Source: Paractinoplanes lichenicola
Lineage (GTDB): Bacteria; Actinomycetota; Actinomycetes; Mycobacteriales; Micromonosporaceae
Assembly (NCBI RefSeq): GCF_016785085.1
Contig: NZ_JAENHO010000013.1
Location: forward strand, 248,001-312,000
Length of the DNA: 64,000 nucleotides
Direction: 5' to 3'
The notes beneath the pieces were generated by a model. The model made no database searches. It was not told the DNA's origin and saw only the letters and a list, made by a program, of their open reading frames with translations. Below are positions 23,411 to 32,513 of the stretch, piece by piece. Numbering within the stretch: position 1 is the first letter of the stretch; every line of letters starts with the position of its first letter. Position numbers and translations under genes: made by a program.

Positions 23411-24244
23411 GTGGGCGCTGCCTTCTTCGCCAGTTATCTCATCGGGTTACGCGACGGTCTGGAGGCGGCCCTGGTCGTCTCGATCCTGGTCACCGTCCTC
23501 GTCCGCTCCCGTCGCCGAGACGCCGTCCTGCCGCTGTGGGCAGGTGTCGCCGGCGCGGTGCTGTGCGCGGCCGCGCTGGGTTTCGTGCTGACCTATGTCG
23601 CCACGTCGGTCGTCTCGGGCGTACGGCTGGAGCTGTTCGAGGCCTTCACCTCACTGGTCGCCGTGGCCATGGTCACCTGGATGATCTTCTGGATGCGGCG
23701 TAGTGCCCGCACGATCAAGTCGGAGCTGACCGGACGTTTGACCGAGGCCCTGGGGCTCGGCAAGGCCGCCGTCGCCGGCCTCGCGTTCGTCGCCGTGATC
23801 CGCGAGGGCCTGGAGATGGTGCTTCTGGTGTTCTCGGCCGCCCAGGCCGCCAGCGAGACGATCGCACCGCTGCTGGGCATGCTGACCGGTGTCGCCTCGG
23901 CCGTCGTGCTCGGCTGGCTGATGTACGCCGCCGTCGCCCGCGTCGATCTCGGCCGGCTGTTCACCTGGACCGGGGTGCTGCTCGTGCTGGTCGCGGCGGG
24001 CATCGCCAAGTACGCGGTGCACGGATTTCAGATGGCCGGGTATCTCCCGGGGTCGACGTCGACGGCCTATGACGTCTCCGCGCAGCTCGAACCCAGCTCC
24101 TGGTACGGCACGCTGCTCGCGGCCACGGTCAACGTGACCCCGTCGGCGACGGTGCTCGAGGTGGTGACGTGGCTCGCGTACGCCGCTGTTGTCCTCTACC
24201 TGTTCTTCCGCCCCGCTCCCCGCCTGTCACCAGCTCACTCTTGA
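23411..24244 (+). CDS. FTR1-family iron permease (EfeU-like)
   Basis: 277 aa from GTG. Seven or so hydrophobic segments with both iron-binding helices: RDGLEAALVVS (variant of REGLE, about residues 10-20) and IREGLEMVLLVFS (about 133-145). Imports iron across the membrane, in EfeUOB systems with EfeO and EfeB; neither is adjacent. The promoter has an iron box and a CCTACA dyad. Its 3' end overlaps the convergent BcrC-like gene by 10 bp. Confidence 0.9.
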   Translation: MGAAFFASYLIGLRDGLEAALVVSILVTVLVRSRRRDAVLPLWAGVAGAVLCAAALGFVLTYVATSVVSGVRLELFEAFTSLVAVAMVTWMIFWMRRSARTIKSELTGRLTEALGLGKAAVAGLAFVAVIREGLEMVLLVFSAAQAASETIAPLLGMLTGVASAVVLGWLMYAAVARVDLGRLFTWTGVLLVLVAAGIAKYAVHGFQMAGYLPGSTSTAYDVSAQLEPSSWYGTLLAATVNVTPSATVLEVVTWLAYAAVVLYLFFRPAPRLSPAHS

Positions 24245-24771
24245 CGCGCCAGACGGGTGACGGCCCGGTTCCAGCGGACACCGACCCACACCTCCAGCAC
24301 GGCGAGACCGGCGATCAGCCCGGCCGCGAGGATGTCACCGGGGTAATGCACACCGACCCAGACCCGGGCGAAACCGATGACCACGGCGGCCACCGCCAAT
24401 CCCGTCCCCCAGCGCCGGCTGATGAACGCCATCACGCCGAAGGCCAGCGCGAACGCCGCCGTGGCATGATCGCTCGGCAGGGAAACACCCGGATCGTGCG
24501 GGATCAACTGATGCACCTGATGGCTTTGGAACGGCCGCACCTGACCGCTCAGGTGGGACAGGATCCAGGCGCCCGCGAAGGCCAGGAAGAGCGCCGACCC
24601 CAGCTCCACCACCGGCTGAAACCGGCGCCGGTAGAGCTCTCGCCCGACGAGCAACGCCGAAACGACGAAGACCCCGTAGACAAGCCAGACCGCGGCGAAC
24701 TCCAGCACATCGTCCAGGCTGTCGAACCGCCCGGAAACACCATTGACCACTTCGAAAAGGCGATAGTTCAC
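24235..24771 (-). CDS. BcrC-like PAP2 undecaprenyl-pyrophosphate phosphatase
   Basis: 178 aa, five or six hydrophobic segments. The PAP2 motifs have the BcrC form: VRPFQSHQVHQLIPHDPG, PSDH instead of PSGH, and FARVWVGVHYPGD. The N-terminus (NYRLFEVVNGVSG) also resembles BcrC. Role: converts polyprenyl pyrophosphate to the monophosphate carrier at the outer face, feeding the pool used by the DedA proteins and the arabinose-donor enzymes nearby. In motif 3 Ala replaces the usual Ser before the Arg. Confidence 0.82.
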   Translation of the reverse strand: MNYRLFEVVNGVSGRFDSLDDVLEFAAVWLVYGVFVVSALLVGRELYRRRFQPVVELGSALFLAFAGAWILSHLSGQVRPFQSHQVHQLIPHDPGVSLPSDHATAAFALAFGVMAFISRRWGTGLAVAAVVIGFARVWVGVHYPGDILAAGLIAGLAVLEVWVGVRWNRAVTRLARQE

Positions 24772-24888
24772 GCCGGCAACGCTGCCTGATCACAACTATG
24801 AAAACGCTGAAGATCCCGAACCGCTGATGCCGCGGCTGGCGGTGTCGGCCGTGGCCCTGACCGCCTTCCTCAGCATCGACACGCCGCT

Positions 24889-25069
24889 GGCAGACGAAGG
24901 CGCCGCTGCCCCAGCCCCGTGGTGGCCTGGCGGTCGCGGCTCACGGCGGATACCTCTACGCCTTCATCTACACCTTTGGCGTCGGCACCCGCGCGGGCGG
25001 CAACTTCGCCGGCGACCTGAACGAAGCGCTCGTCCTCACGGCCCGACGCGACGCTCACAATCGACCGTG
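24889..25069 (+). pseudogene. Possible coding remnant (unrecognised)
   Basis: In one plus frame the stretch reads GLAVAAHGGYLYAFIYTFGV and then GTRAGGNFAGDLNEALVLTA before a stop at about 25067-25069. It looks protein-like and unlike the usual GC-rich read-through, but no start, ribosome site or family is evident, and it lies between two convergent/minus genes. It may be the tail of a decayed gene. The rest of 24772-25035 shows nothing I can name. Confidence 0.25.
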
Positions 25070-26124
25070 ACATCGCCGCTGGTGACGTAGCAGGTGTCGG
25101 CGCCGGCGCCGGCCTCGAGCCGGTCGTCGGCGTCGAAGTCGTCGTCAGTGCCGTAGAGGACGTCGTCGCCGTCGCCGCCATACAGCTTGTCGGCGCCCTG
25201 GTCACCGTCGATGGTGTCGTTGCCGCCGTAGCCGTAGATCGTGTCGTTGCCCTGCACGCCGTTGAACGTGTCGTCGCGGGCGGTGCCGCCCATCCAGTCG
25301 GCCCCCTGAGAGCCGACGAGAACCTCGATGTCGGCGCCGATCGTGTCACGCTCGCCGGTCAGGCCGTCGTCGCCGGTCACGCCGTCCGCGTCGATGCGTA
25401 CCCCGGTGCGGTAGGCGGCGTAGGTGACCACGTCCTGGTCGGGGCCGCCGACGAACCGGTCCGCATCCGCCTTGACCTGGGCCCCGGTCGGCTGGGAGGG
25501 GATGAACGCGTCGCCGCCCGGACCGCCGTCGTACGTGTCGTTGCCCGCGCCGCCGAGGAATTCGTCCTTGCCGTTGCCGCCGAGCACGACGTCCGTACCG
25601 GGACCGTCGTTGATCTTGTCGTTGCCGTCCCCGCCGGACACCCGGTCGTTGTCGTAGCCCGCGTCGATCTGGTCGTTGCCGCCCATGCCCCAGATGGCGT
25701 CGGAGCCGCCACCGCCCTTGAGGATGTCGGCCCACGGCCCGCCGGTGATCTTGTCGGCGCCCGTGCCGCCGTCGGCCGAGAGGGGCAGGTCGGTCTTGTT
25801 GATCACGATGTCGTTGCCGTCGTACAGATAGACCCGCACCCACGACAACCTCGAAGCCGAGCACCGTACGGTCGTCGCGTCCACGGCCTTGCATCCCTTG
25901 CCGGGCGTGATGGTCGTGCGGTCGTCGATCGTCACCGTCGTGCCGGAGCGGGTCAGCACCACGCCGTTCGAGCGGCCCTTGCCGGCCTGATACTGCACGA
26001 TGCCCGTGCCGACCACAGTGGCGAGTCCGTTGGTCGCGGCCTGCGCCGGTGTCGCCACCGCCACGAGGGCGACGAGCCCACCGGCCCCCAGCAGTGCCGT
26101 GACAATCTTGCCGACGTGCCGCAT
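25036..26124 (-). CDS. Secreted RTX/haemolysin-type calcium-binding repeat protein
   Basis: 362 aa from ATG 26124 (GGGGGAG upstream). Signal peptide to about residue 31 (ATPAQAA). After a ~90-residue beta-rich N-terminal part, glycine/aspartate nonapeptide repeats (GGxGxDxxx type, e.g. GGNGKDEFLGGAGNDTYDGG) run through most of the protein in two blocks, split by a non-repetitive insert around residues 205-250. The repeats fold as a calcium-bound beta-roll. No catalytic domain is seen, so this may be a surface or structural protein. Confidence 0.85.
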   Translation of the reverse strand: MRHVGKIVTALLGAGGLVALVAVATPAQAATNGLATVVGTGIVQYQAGKGRSNGVVLTRSGTTVTIDDRTTITPGKGCKAVDATTVRCSASRLSWVRVYLYDGNDIVINKTDLPLSADGGTGADKITGGPWADILKGGGGSDAIWGMGGNDQIDAGYDNDRVSGGDGNDKINDGPGTDVVLGGNGKDEFLGGAGNDTYDGGPGGDAFIPSQPTGAQVKADADRFVGGPDQDVVTYAAYRTGVRIDADGVTGDDGLTGERDTIGADIEVLVGSQGADWMGGTARDDTFNGVQGNDTIYGYGGNDTIDGDQGADKLYGGDGDDVLYGTDDDFDADDRLEAGAGADTCYVTSGDVTVDCERRVGP

Positions 26125-26177
26125 CGGATCTCCCCCGTGATCGCTCGGAGCAGGGATCATAACCCCCGTACGATCCG

Positions 26178-26942
26178 CTACAGGGTGACCTCGTCGAGGG
26201 CGCGCAGCGCGTTGAGAGTGCGCGGATAACCGACGAAGGGCAGCAGCTGGGTGATGACGGCGAGCATGGTGGCGCGGTCGTTGCCGACATTCAGGTTGGC
26301 CTGCACGTGTCCCTTGACTTGCGGGTCGGCGCCGCCGAGGGAGATCAGCATGGCCAGGGTGAGCAGCTCCCGGGTCCTCAGGTCGAGGCCGCCGCGGGTG
26401 TAGTGGTCGCCGAAGCAGTTGGCCGACAGCAGCCGCTGGATGTGCTGCTCGTCGTCGGGGGCGTTGGCGTACATGGCGTCGACCGCGTCGGCCCCGACGA
26501 TCTGCTTCTGGACGGCGAGTCCCTTTTCGGCTCGCGTCTCGGGTGTGGTGGTCGACTGGCCGGGTAGCGGCAGTTCGACACCGCGTTCGGTGAGGACCTC
26601 GTTGGTGGCGTGCAGGAAGTCGAAGACCTTGCCCATTCCCGCGTACGGGACGGCCTGGTAGACGATTTCCTTGGCCTCGACCGGGGTGACGCCGGCGGTC
26701 AGGGCGGCGCCCAGCATCACGCGGTATTCGCGCAGCGCCTGCCCGGCGATCAGCGCGGCGAGCTGGGTCATGAGCCGGGTGCGCGGGTCGAGGTCGCCGT
26801 GCTGCAGCACCTCGTCGAACGCGAAGTTGTCGAAGTACTCGATCAGCTCCGGGTCGGTGACCGCGAGCGCCGACACGTGGCCGGGGAACAGCTCGTCGTG
26901 GTTCTTCCGGGCGGCGTCACTGATAGCCATGCCGTACCTCAT
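26178..26942 (-). CDS. Carboxymuconolactone decarboxylase (CMD/AhpD-like) double-domain protein
   Basis: 254 aa. Two CMD-type halves: residues ~25-115 (DPRTRLMTQLAALIAGQALREY) and ~160-250 (DLRTRELLTLAMLISLGG and GHVQANLNVG). No CxxC peroxidase motif is present, so antioxidant AhpD activity is unlikely; decarboxylase-type or unknown oxidative functions are possible. ATG 26930 (MAISDAARKN) is an alternative start. Stands alone between a secreted RTX gene and glycosylation genes. Confidence 0.8.
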   Translation of the reverse strand: MRYGMAISDAARKNHDELFPGHVSALAVTDPELIEYFDNFAFDEVLQHGDLDPRTRLMTQLAALIAGQALREYRVMLGAALTAGVTPVEAKEIVYQAVPYAGMGKVFDFLHATNEVLTERGVELPLPGQSTTTPETRAEKGLAVQKQIVGADAVDAMYANAPDDEQHIQRLLSANCFGDHYTRGGLDLRTRELLTLAMLISLGGADPQVKGHVQANLNVGNDRATMLAVITQLLPFVGYPRTLNALRALDEVTL

Positions 26943-27041
26943 CTCTGCTCATGCTCACGCTAGAGCGGGAATGAGCAGCTGTGGGAGGGCCTGGCGTTAC
27001 CTCCTTCGACCGGTTCGACCGACGGGGTGGGCGTGTGCGGG

Positions 27042-28085
27042 CTAGGCGGAGACAGCGAACTGATCCGGGTCCAGCGTCGTCTCGGCCGCCGGGGGATGCA
27101 CGGTCGCCGGGCGGGCGGCGTCGAGCCTCGCGGTGTCGAGGGCGACGAGGAACGGCGGCCTCTTCTGCGTGGCGGCATAGATCCGGCCCACGTATTCGCC
27201 CAGCAGGCCGAGGCAGATCAGCTGGATGCCGCCGAGCAGCAGCACGGCGATGAACAGCGAGGACCAGCCCGGCACGGTCGCACCGCTGCCCCACGCCACC
27301 AGCGTGGTGACGATCAGGCCGAGGCACAGCACGAAGCTCAGCAGCCCGAGCCAGGTGGCGATCCTCAGCGGCGAGGCGGAGAAACCGGTGATGCTGTCGA
27401 ACGTCAGCCGGATCATGCGGCTCAGCGGGTATTTCGTCGTGCCGGCGACCCGCTCCTCCCGCACGTACGGCACCTCGGCGCCGGCGAAACCCAGCGAGGG
27501 CACCACCAGCCGATACACCGGGCGCGGCTCGGGCAGCGCGTTCAGCACGTCCACCACGGCGCGGCTCATCAGCCGGAAATCGCCCGCCTGGTCGCTGACC
27601 CAGGGGCCGATCAGCTTGCGCATCATCCAGTAGTAGGCGCCCGCCGTGTTGCGCTTGAACGCCGTGTCGGTGCTGCGGTCGCATCGCACGCCGTACACGA
27701 CGTCGACGTTCTGCTCGCGCGCCGCGGCCAGCATCTCGCTGATCGTCTCGGGCGGGTCCTGCAGGTCCGCGTCGATGCTCACCACGTAATCGCCCCGGGC
27801 GGCCAGCAGCCCGGCCCGCAGAGCCGTCTGATGCCCCACGTTGCGGCGCAACGCCACGATGCGCAGCTCCGGCCAGTCCGTCTTCAGCTGCATCAGCCGC
27901 GCCACGGTGGCGTCGCTGCTGCCGTCGTCGACCGCGACCACCTCGTACGGCTCATCGAGCCGGTCCAGCACCGGGCGCAACCGGGCGACGAAGTGGTCGA
28001 CCGCTTCCCGCTCGTTGTACATCGGGGTGACCACCGAGAGGGTCATATCCTGATTCAACGCTTCGCCTTCGGATCGTTCCGCCAT
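27042..28085 (-). CDS. GtrB/DPM1-like polyprenyl-phosphate glycosyltransferase (GT2)
   Basis: 347 aa. GT-A domain SVVTPMYNEREAVDHF, VAVDDGSSDAT, SIDADLQDPPE (DxD), then two C-terminal membrane segments (about 240-262 and 272-297) and GEYVGRIYAATQKRP. GtrB-type enzymes load a sugar onto polyprenyl phosphate for later use outside the membrane. It follows the large membrane protein at 28128 by 42 bp in the same direction; the pair resembles a donor-synthase/GT-C module. Confidence 0.87.
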   Translation of the reverse strand: MAERSEGEALNQDMTLSVVTPMYNEREAVDHFVARLRPVLDRLDEPYEVVAVDDGSSDATVARLMQLKTDWPELRIVALRRNVGHQTALRAGLLAARGDYVVSIDADLQDPPETISEMLAAAREQNVDVVYGVRCDRSTDTAFKRNTAGAYYWMMRKLIGPWVSDQAGDFRLMSRAVVDVLNALPEPRPVYRLVVPSLGFAGAEVPYVREERVAGTTKYPLSRMIRLTFDSITGFSASPLRIATWLGLLSFVLCLGLIVTTLVAWGSGATVPGWSSLFIAVLLLGGIQLICLGLLGEYVGRIYAATQKRPPFLVALDTARLDAARPATVHPPAAETTLDPDQFAVSA

Positions 28086-28127
28086 GTCGACATGAGCATG
28101 TTTCGTCTTACCTGCCGGCCGGTGAGA

Positions 28128-30437
28128 CTACCGGGCGGCTGCAAGCTCGTAGATGGTCACCGGGCCATTGGTGTACCGGACTGTGGCGACGCCGGCCAGA
28201 GAGGGTGCGACTGTCCCGGCTCGCTTGTCGGCGAAGAGCCAGCGCACGCCGTGCTCATCGCGGAGCCGTCCGACGTCCGCGGCGTCGCCCTCCTGGAACG
28301 CCCGCTGGTTCAGCTCGTAGACCTCGGGGTAGGGGGCCGGCTGGAAGTTGTAGGCGAGCCCGTTCACGCCGTGCGCGGCCACCGGGAGGTCGGAGTATCC
28401 CCAGCTCTCGATCAGCATGCGGCGCCCGGTCAGGCCGGCCACCCAGAATGCGCGCGCGTTGCAGAGCTTCTTCGCGTTCATGGGCATGCAGTGCACATTC
28501 GTGGCGACCAGATCGTCCCGTGCGGCGTTGGCGTCCAGCCACCGAGCGGCCCGCATCTCGGCCGCGGTCACGGCCATGTTCTCGTTCACCGGGGGTGGCG
28601 CATCGTTCAGCCGGCCGAACGCGTCGGTGATCCCCGTGCCGAGGCTCGCGCCGACGACCGCCGCGATCAGCGCCGCGGGCAGGGCCCGGACTGCCCGGGC
28701 GCGCCAGACCGCGATCGTCACGGCAGCCACCACGGCGGTCACCGCGGCGGTGATCAGCAAGGGCACGGCCAGCGCCCAGGACCACGCCCCGATGGTGTCT
28801 GTGGCCGCTTCGCGCGTCTGCGGCATCAGCACCACCCAGACCGCTCCGGCGGCCGCTCCCGCGACAACGGCCTTGAGCCGCTTCGCCCGGGTGGCCAGCA
28901 CGCAGACGGTCAGCACCGCGCCGATCGGCATGACGCCGGTGAAGAAGTAACCCTGGCTGGCCGCGGGGTGCCAGAACAACCAGGTCGCGGCGGCGCCGGC
29001 GAAGACCATCCCACCCAGCAGCCAGACGTCGGCGTCCGGACCTGCCTCCGCGTCGCGCCGCCGCCGGCGCACGACCAGGCCGAGCAGCCGCGGCGCCTGC
29101 ATCAGGAACCACCACACGACCATCCAGGCCACGAACCAGCCACCGGCCGCGGAGGCGTTGGCGACACCTGACGGCAGGAAACCGCCTTGGGTGATGCCGT
29201 CGGCCGTCCCGAGCGTCACCTCGTACGGATCCATCCAGCGCAGCAGGGCGAGCGGCTGCAGCACCAGCGTGCCCGCTCCCCCGCCGGCGAACAGCCCGAA
29301 ACCGACGACGGTTCCGAAGCCGATCACGCCGAGCAGGCCGACCGCCGTCCACGGCATCCGGCGGCGCGCCAGGAGCAGCACCAGGCCGGCCAACCCGATT
29401 CCGGCGAACAGCGGCGGCAGCGCGCTGGACTTCGCGCCGGCGCAGGCCACGGCCAGCAGCGGGAGGATCGCCCAGGTCCAGCGCAGCGACTTGCCGCGCA
29501 GCGCCTCGACGGCGATGACGGTGAACAACCCGACCAGCGGCAGCACGTACGTCTGCGAGGGGCTGACCAGCGAGATGGGCAGGCCGCCGTTGAACGGTGA
29601 AATGGGGCCGCGCAGTGTCAGCGCCTGCCCGGCGAAACCGAGCGCCGCGGCGACCGGACCGGTCCACCAACGTCCGCTGACCGTGCGCGCCAGCACGGCG
29701 AACACCAGCACGCCGACGCCGACGACCGGCAACAGCCACAGCCGCAGGTACACGTTGACCGGCGAGATCCCGGTGATCATGCTGGCGGCTGCCATGTCCG
29801 CGTCGGACAAGTAGTGGTAACGCAGCGTCTCCTCCGCCACGTGCGGAACGTGGAACGGCGCCGACCGGGTCATCTCGTAGATCAACCCGAGGTGGTAATA
29901 GACGTCCTGGTGGTGGCTGAAGGTGACCGGCGGCAACGGGTTGGCGTCGAAGACGGCCACCGCCCAGACGCAGACCAGCAGAAGCACCGCCGCTATGCCC
30001 CACGACCAGGCCGGCGGCAACGGGGTCGGTGACTCGATCCGCCAGTGCCGCCGCAGGCGTGGTACCGCCGCGAACACCACCAGAATGGCGGCTAGCCAGA
30101 CAAACAGCACCAAACGGCTGCCCGTGACGGCGGCCAGCGCCCACCCCACAAGTTGCAGGACCAGGCCGAGCGCCGCACCGAGCCCCAGATCCTCCGGCCA
30201 GTTGCCCCGGCTGCCGTAGCAGGCCCGCAGCACCAAGGTTCCGGGGACGACGACCGCCACCAGGAAATACCCGGCGTAGACGGCGATCTGCAGGTCCGGG
30301 GTTCCCGCCTGGTGCAGAACGAACCAGGCGGCCAAGGCCGGCGCCGCCCACGGCAGCAGCCGCCGGATCAGGTCGTGCCGCGGCCGCACAGTCGCCGGAG
30401 CGGTATCGACAGGCGCTTCTTGCAACACAGCGGTCAC
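28128..30437 (-). CDS. Large GT-C-like membrane protein, probable polyprenyl-P-sugar-dependent glycosyltransferase
   Basis: 769 aa with about 14 hydrophobic segments and a soluble C-terminal domain (~150 aa). Between early segments an acidic loop reads SHHQDVYYHLGLIYEMTR, the type of periplasmic loop that holds the catalytic Asp in GT-C enzymes. The soluble part starts at about residue 610 (VNENMAVTAAEMRAARWLDA), resembling the ectodomains of unnamed actinobacterial membrane glycosyltransferases. Pairing with the GtrB-like gene supports this. No close named family recognised. Confidence 0.6.
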   Translation of the reverse strand: MTAVLQEAPVDTAPATVRPRHDLIRRLLPWAAPALAAWFVLHQAGTPDLQIAVYAGYFLVAVVVPGTLVLRACYGSRGNWPEDLGLGAALGLVLQLVGWALAAVTGSRLVLFVWLAAILVVFAAVPRLRRHWRIESPTPLPPAWSWGIAAVLLLVCVWAVAVFDANPLPPVTFSHHQDVYYHLGLIYEMTRSAPFHVPHVAEETLRYHYLSDADMAAASMITGISPVNVYLRLWLLPVVGVGVLVFAVLARTVSGRWWTGPVAAALGFAGQALTLRGPISPFNGGLPISLVSPSQTYVLPLVGLFTVIAVEALRGKSLRWTWAILPLLAVACAGAKSSALPPLFAGIGLAGLVLLLARRRMPWTAVGLLGVIGFGTVVGFGLFAGGGAGTLVLQPLALLRWMDPYEVTLGTADGITQGGFLPSGVANASAAGGWFVAWMVVWWFLMQAPRLLGLVVRRRRRDAEAGPDADVWLLGGMVFAGAAATWLFWHPAASQGYFFTGVMPIGAVLTVCVLATRAKRLKAVVAGAAAGAVWVVLMPQTREAATDTIGAWSWALAVPLLITAAVTAVVAAVTIAVWRARAVRALPAALIAAVVGASLGTGITDAFGRLNDAPPPVNENMAVTAAEMRAARWLDANAARDDLVATNVHCMPMNAKKLCNARAFWVAGLTGRRMLIESWGYSDLPVAAHGVNGLAYNFQPAPYPEVYELNQRAFQEGDAADVGRLRDEHGVRWLFADKRAGTVAPSLAGVATVRYTNGPVTIYELAAAR

Positions 30438-30656
30438 AGCGCGGCCATGCCAGGCTCAGATCCAACTATCGGACGACATCCGAGATCGCACACGCGGGCA
30501 CCCTGCAAGGCTAGAACTACTGGACGGCTGTTCGGACGAATCAGCAGCGGCGATCGTAGCCGTCGAGATCCACCACCGATACCCCGTCCCGGACCCGCGG
30601 GCTTCGGCCGTTCGTCCAGGTTCTTTCCGGACCGCCGGCGTGGAACAGTGACTTCC

Positions 30657-31703
30657 ATGGATGCGCTTGGTGCCGCCCTCGCCGTCACCGCCCTCGTCGC
30701 CGGCCTGACCGGACCGCCGGCAGGCAACCAGACCGTGCTGCTGACCCCGGCCAACAGCTACCCGGGCGCGGTCAGCCCCGACGGCCGCTACGTGGTGTTC
30801 GAGTCGGGCGCGGCGCTGGTCCCGGACGACACCAACAACGCGTACGACGTCTTCGTCCGCGATCGCCGCACCGGGACGACCTCGCTGGTCAGCGTGGCCA
30901 CGACAGCCGGCAGCGGCTCCGGAACGATCAGCGCCGACGCGCGGTACGTGGCGTTCTGGTCCCGGGACTTCGGCGTGAGCGTGCGCGACCGCCGGACCGG
31001 CACCACCCGCGACATCGACGCCGACGGTTTCGAGCCGGCGATCAGCGCCAACGGCCGCTACGTCGTGTTCTCCGGCCCGAGCGCCGGCCCGTTCGACATG
31101 ATCCGCTACGACCTCGCGACCGGCGCCACCGACCGCATCCCCACCGGCCTGCTCCCCGACCCGATCGACGGCAACGGCCCCCAGCCCCATGTCAGCGCCG
31201 ACGGCCAGATCGTCGCCTACACCGGAGCCGAGGGCGTGGTCACCGCGCACAACTTCCGCACCGGCACGACCCGGACCTTCGGCACCGGCCGGGCGGGCGC
31301 GATCAGCGGCGACGGCCGTACGGTGGTCTGGTCCGACGGGTCGAACGTCTACGCCAACAACCGGCTGGTCAGCGTGGCCGTCGGCGGCGGACCCGGAGAC
31401 GGCCCGAGTTACGGCTGGATGACCGCGAGCCACGACGGCCGCCTGATCGGCTTCGGGTCGGTCGCCACCAACCTGGTGCCCGCCGACACCAACGGCTACC
31501 TCGACGTCTTCGTCCGCGACATGCGCACCCACCGCACGATCCGAGCAAGCGAATCCCGTACGGGCGGCAACGCCAACGGGGAAAGCCTGGCCCCGGTCAT
31601 CAGCGCCGACGGCCGCGTATTGGTGTTCGCCTCGTTCGCCGGCAACATCACCGAAACCGGTCTCGGTGGCGACCAGTGGTTGTATGCCCGCACGCTGAGG
31701 TGA
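30657..31703 (+). CDS. Secreted WD40/TolB-like beta-propeller protein
   Basis: 348 aa from ATG 30657. Short signal (about 1-20). At least six PD40-type blades: PDGRYVVFESG, SADARYVAFWS, SANGRYVVFSG, SADGQIVAYTG, SGDGRTVVWSD, SHDGRLIGFGS and SADGRVLVFAS. Such propellers are binding scaffolds without fixed activity. Upstream 30438-30656 carries the divergent promoters of this gene and the GT-C gene; nothing else was recognised there. Confidence 0.82.
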   Translation: MDALGAALAVTALVAGLTGPPAGNQTVLLTPANSYPGAVSPDGRYVVFESGAALVPDDTNNAYDVFVRDRRTGTTSLVSVATTAGSGSGTISADARYVAFWSRDFGVSVRDRRTGTTRDIDADGFEPAISANGRYVVFSGPSAGPFDMIRYDLATGATDRIPTGLLPDPIDGNGPQPHVSADGQIVAYTGAEGVVTAHNFRTGTTRTFGTGRAGAISGDGRTVVWSDGSNVYANNRLVSVAVGGGPGDGPSYGWMTASHDGRLIGFGSVATNLVPADTNGYLDVFVRDMRTHRTIRASESRTGGNANGESLAPVISADGRVLVFASFAGNITETGLGGDQWLYARTLR

Positions 31704-31792
31704 GCCGAATGTACGCCGCATATGCGATGTGTTCGTAGTTTGCTGCCGTCAGGCACCGGCCTGCGTTTCCGACAGGAAGAAGACACCGGACC

Positions 31793-32377
31793 ATGATGGT
31801 GAAAAAGACTCTGTACGGCGGGCTGGTCGCGTCGCTGACGGCCGGGCTGCTGGCCGCGGTGGCCGCGCCCGCGTCGCCGGCATTCGCGATCTGCGACGGA
31901 CCGAAATACCGATACACCACGACGAACAAGAGCCTCGTGCTGATGCCGGGCAGCTACAAGACCGCCTGGGCCGACCCCGGCGCCACCGTCACGTACGCCA
32001 AGGGCAAGACGACGGGGTGGACGGTCGGCGGCACATTCACCGCGAAGGCGGAGGCCGGCATCATCTTCGCCAAGGCCGAAACGTCACTGGCCATCTCGGT
32101 GACGTATTCCTGGTCGAACACGACCACGCAGACCATCTCGCAGAAGGTGCCGAAGGGTAAACGGCAGGGCCGGCTGCGCCTCTATTCCGACGGCTACCGA
32201 TACAAGGTGACCAAGTATCAGCTCAAGGCGCCGTGCAACTACGTGAAAATCAAGTCCGGCTGGCAGACCGCGCCCAAGAAGAAGGCCGACACGTCGGTCG
32301 TCATGGAATACCGCAAGAAGCCACCGGTCGGCAAGGCCGCCGCCGACATCACCCCTCAGGCGATTCCGGTCGGATAG
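31793..32377 (+). CDS. Secreted beta-rich protein with aerolysin/ETX-MTX2-like segment
   Basis: 194 aa; signal peptide to about residue 31 (ASPAFA). The middle part alternates Ser/Thr with hydrophobic residues (ETSLAISVTYSWSNTTTQT followed by ISQKVPKGKRQGRLRLYSDG), the pattern of the pore-forming insertion region in ETX/MTX2 toxins, and a late Cys could pair with Cys34. The similarity is a reading by eye; an ordinary secreted adhesin remains possible. Downstream lies a strong hairpin terminator. Confidence 0.55.
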   Translation: MMVKKTLYGGLVASLTAGLLAAVAAPASPAFAICDGPKYRYTTTNKSLVLMPGSYKTAWADPGATVTYAKGKTTGWTVGGTFTAKAEAGIIFAKAETSLAISVTYSWSNTTTQTISQKVPKGKRQGRLRLYSDGYRYKVTKYQLKAPCNYVKIKSGWQTAPKKKADTSVVMEYRKKPPVGKAAADITPQAIPVG

Positions 32378-32386
32378 CCGCAGACA

Positions 32387-32422
32387 GCGACGCCTCGCCA
32401 ACCCCCAGTGGCGAGGCGTCGC
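32387..32422. terminator. Bidirectional hairpin terminator
   Basis: A perfect 14-bp inverted repeat (GCGACGCCTCGCCA and its complement) with an 8-nt loop, between the convergent secreted-protein gene (stop 32377) and the lectin gene (stop 32514). No T-tract follows, as is common in actinomycetes. Confidence 0.8.
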
Positions 32423-32513
32423 GAACGGGCCGGCCCAGCGGTCAAGTCCGGAGCAGCCACCCGGCACGGCACCCCCCGTCCCTGAGAGCCGTGCCGGGAA
32501 CCGACGGCCAGGG

